Source: Anoplopoma fimbria
Lineage: Eukaryota; Chordata; Actinopteri; Perciformes; Anoplopomatidae
DNA length: 64,000 nt
Direction: 5' to 3'
Assembly (NCBI RefSeq): GCF_027596085.1
Contig: NC_072471.1
Coordinates: 8,311,539-8,375,538, forward strand
Shown: piece by piece, positions 63,290-64,000 of the stretch
Layout: each line of letters begins with the position of its first letter
Numbering within the stretch: the stretch's first letter is position 1
Notes under the pieces: generated by a model
The model's database searches: none
What the model was told of the DNA's origin: nothing
What the model saw: only the letters and a program-made list of their open reading frames with translations
Position numbers and translations under genes: made by a program

Positions 63290-63900
63290 GCTGAACGTCA
63301 CAATTCCTCTGAGTTTTTTTCAGGTTTATTCAGATCACCTGTTGCGCAGGGTGTGAGGACGGGCTCCTAATTAAGAATTGAGAGCAGCTTGGTGCATTTG
63401 CCCTCTTGGCCAATCACGCCCCTTCTTTAGGGCTTAAGAGAGGTGAGGAATTTACCACTCAGGGCATTCTGATCTGTCCTTGAATTGCTTCAGACCTCGT
63501 ACTAGCCAGAAACTCAGATCTTTAGGCCCTTCTGAGACTTCTTTGCTGTGTTAGCTTCTCTGGTTGAGGGAGAGATTTTGATCCTAGCTGAAATGAATAT
63601 TAAAAAACACCTTTCCACTAGGTCACATGCATTAGGGCAGACTTTTAGTTCTATATGTGCAAGAGTTTGCCATCATTTCCTTATTATTGAAGAGACATAT
63701 TTTTCATTGTGTAGGCACTTGTGATATTTGTTTATCCAAATAAACACTTCTGTTTTAACTGGCTTCTACCTGATCAGCTAAAATTTGCGGAACCATTACC
63801 TCCTCGATAATATAATTGTTCTGTAAATAAAAGGTCTTAACCTTTCGCATTTTTGGTACAGAAACATTGCTGTCTAGACAGATCTCTGACTGTGGGCCCT
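63290..63900 (+). mobile_element. Possible LTR or other Pol II-type repeat unit
   Basis: Has a CCAAT box (63410-63414), a TATA-like CTTAAGAG (63433-63440), and AATAAA about 300 bases further (63739-63744) followed by a T-rich element; another AATAAA is at 63826. The order fits a U3-R-U5 long terminal repeat, and the text resembles a fish repeat I recall. No TG...CA ends, target duplication, primer-binding site or internal coding region was established. Confidence 0.3.
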
Positions 63901-63954
63901 TCCATCATAATATGCCCTTGATCCTAATGCAAACCACCCAAAATGATGATGCAG

Positions 63955-64000
63955 GCCAGCTGTGGTTCGGCAGGTAGAGCAGGTCGCTCTTTAACCACAA
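63955..64000 (+). mobile_element. tRNA-derived SINE head, cut by the window edge
   Basis: The phrase AGCTGTGGTTCGGCAGGTAG and GAGCAGGTCGCTCTTTAACC resembles a tRNA-like 5' end with an A box (about 63963-63980). The B box would lie beyond the window. Confidence 0.55.

Noticed and set aside
20760..64000. Exons of a neighbouring gene such as dgki, expected beyond ptn by synteny
   Set aside because: No frame in this interval resembles a kinase, ankyrin or C1 domain exon; the neighbour probably lies outside the window.

Overview
This is vertebrate genomic DNA, almost certainly from a ray-finned (teleost) fish. It holds two recognisable protein-coding genes, pointing toward each other. A + strand gene enters from the left edge and encodes the last 309 residues of a muscarinic acetylcholine receptor M2 (chrm2). 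A - strand gene encodes pleiotrophin (ptn) in four coding exons with consensus splice sites. The neighbouring, tail-to-tail CHRM2-PTN order matches the arrangement known on human chromosome 7q33, which supports both identifications. The fish assignment rests on the divergence of both proteins from the mammalian sequences and on many dispersed repeats that I recognise as typical of teleost, probably percomorph, genomes. I cannot name the species.

Layout. 1-930: chrm2 coding end. 931 to about 7640: chrm2 3' UTR and downstream DNA, with two long GT tracts, a long AT tract and poly(A) signals at 7311 and 7613. About 7665-8511: ptn 3' UTR. 8512-20758: ptn coding exons at 8512-8567, 16539-16700, 19755-19928 and 20665-20758, read right to left, separated by introns of 7971, 3054 and 736 bp. 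Every coding junction is phase 1 and the spliced CDS encodes 161 residues. From 20760 to the right edge, about 43 kb, no coding exon was recognised. This stretch is best read as the 5' intron of ptn and/or its upstream intergenic DNA; the 5' noncoding exon and promoter could not be located.

The noncoding DNA is rich in repeat structure. It includes a complete 1.13-kb hAT-type DNA transposon with a perfect 8-bp target duplication (21370-22513), a 28-bp minisatellite of about 15 units (22618-23037), a tandem segmental duplication whose copies differ by two indels (23590-25120), and a perfect 105-bp-arm palindrome inside ptn intron 4 (13347-13581). It also includes a complete tRNA-derived retroposon with a 13-bp target duplication (34938-35336), a possible LTR near the right end, and another SINE head cut by the window edge. 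Many older dispersed repeats lie between them.

The two genes have no known direct functional link. M2 is a Gi/o-coupled receptor and pleiotrophin is a secreted heparin-binding cytokine; they share only an ancient gene neighbourhood. I saw no evidence for a previously undescribed protein system. The noteworthy observations concern genome structure.
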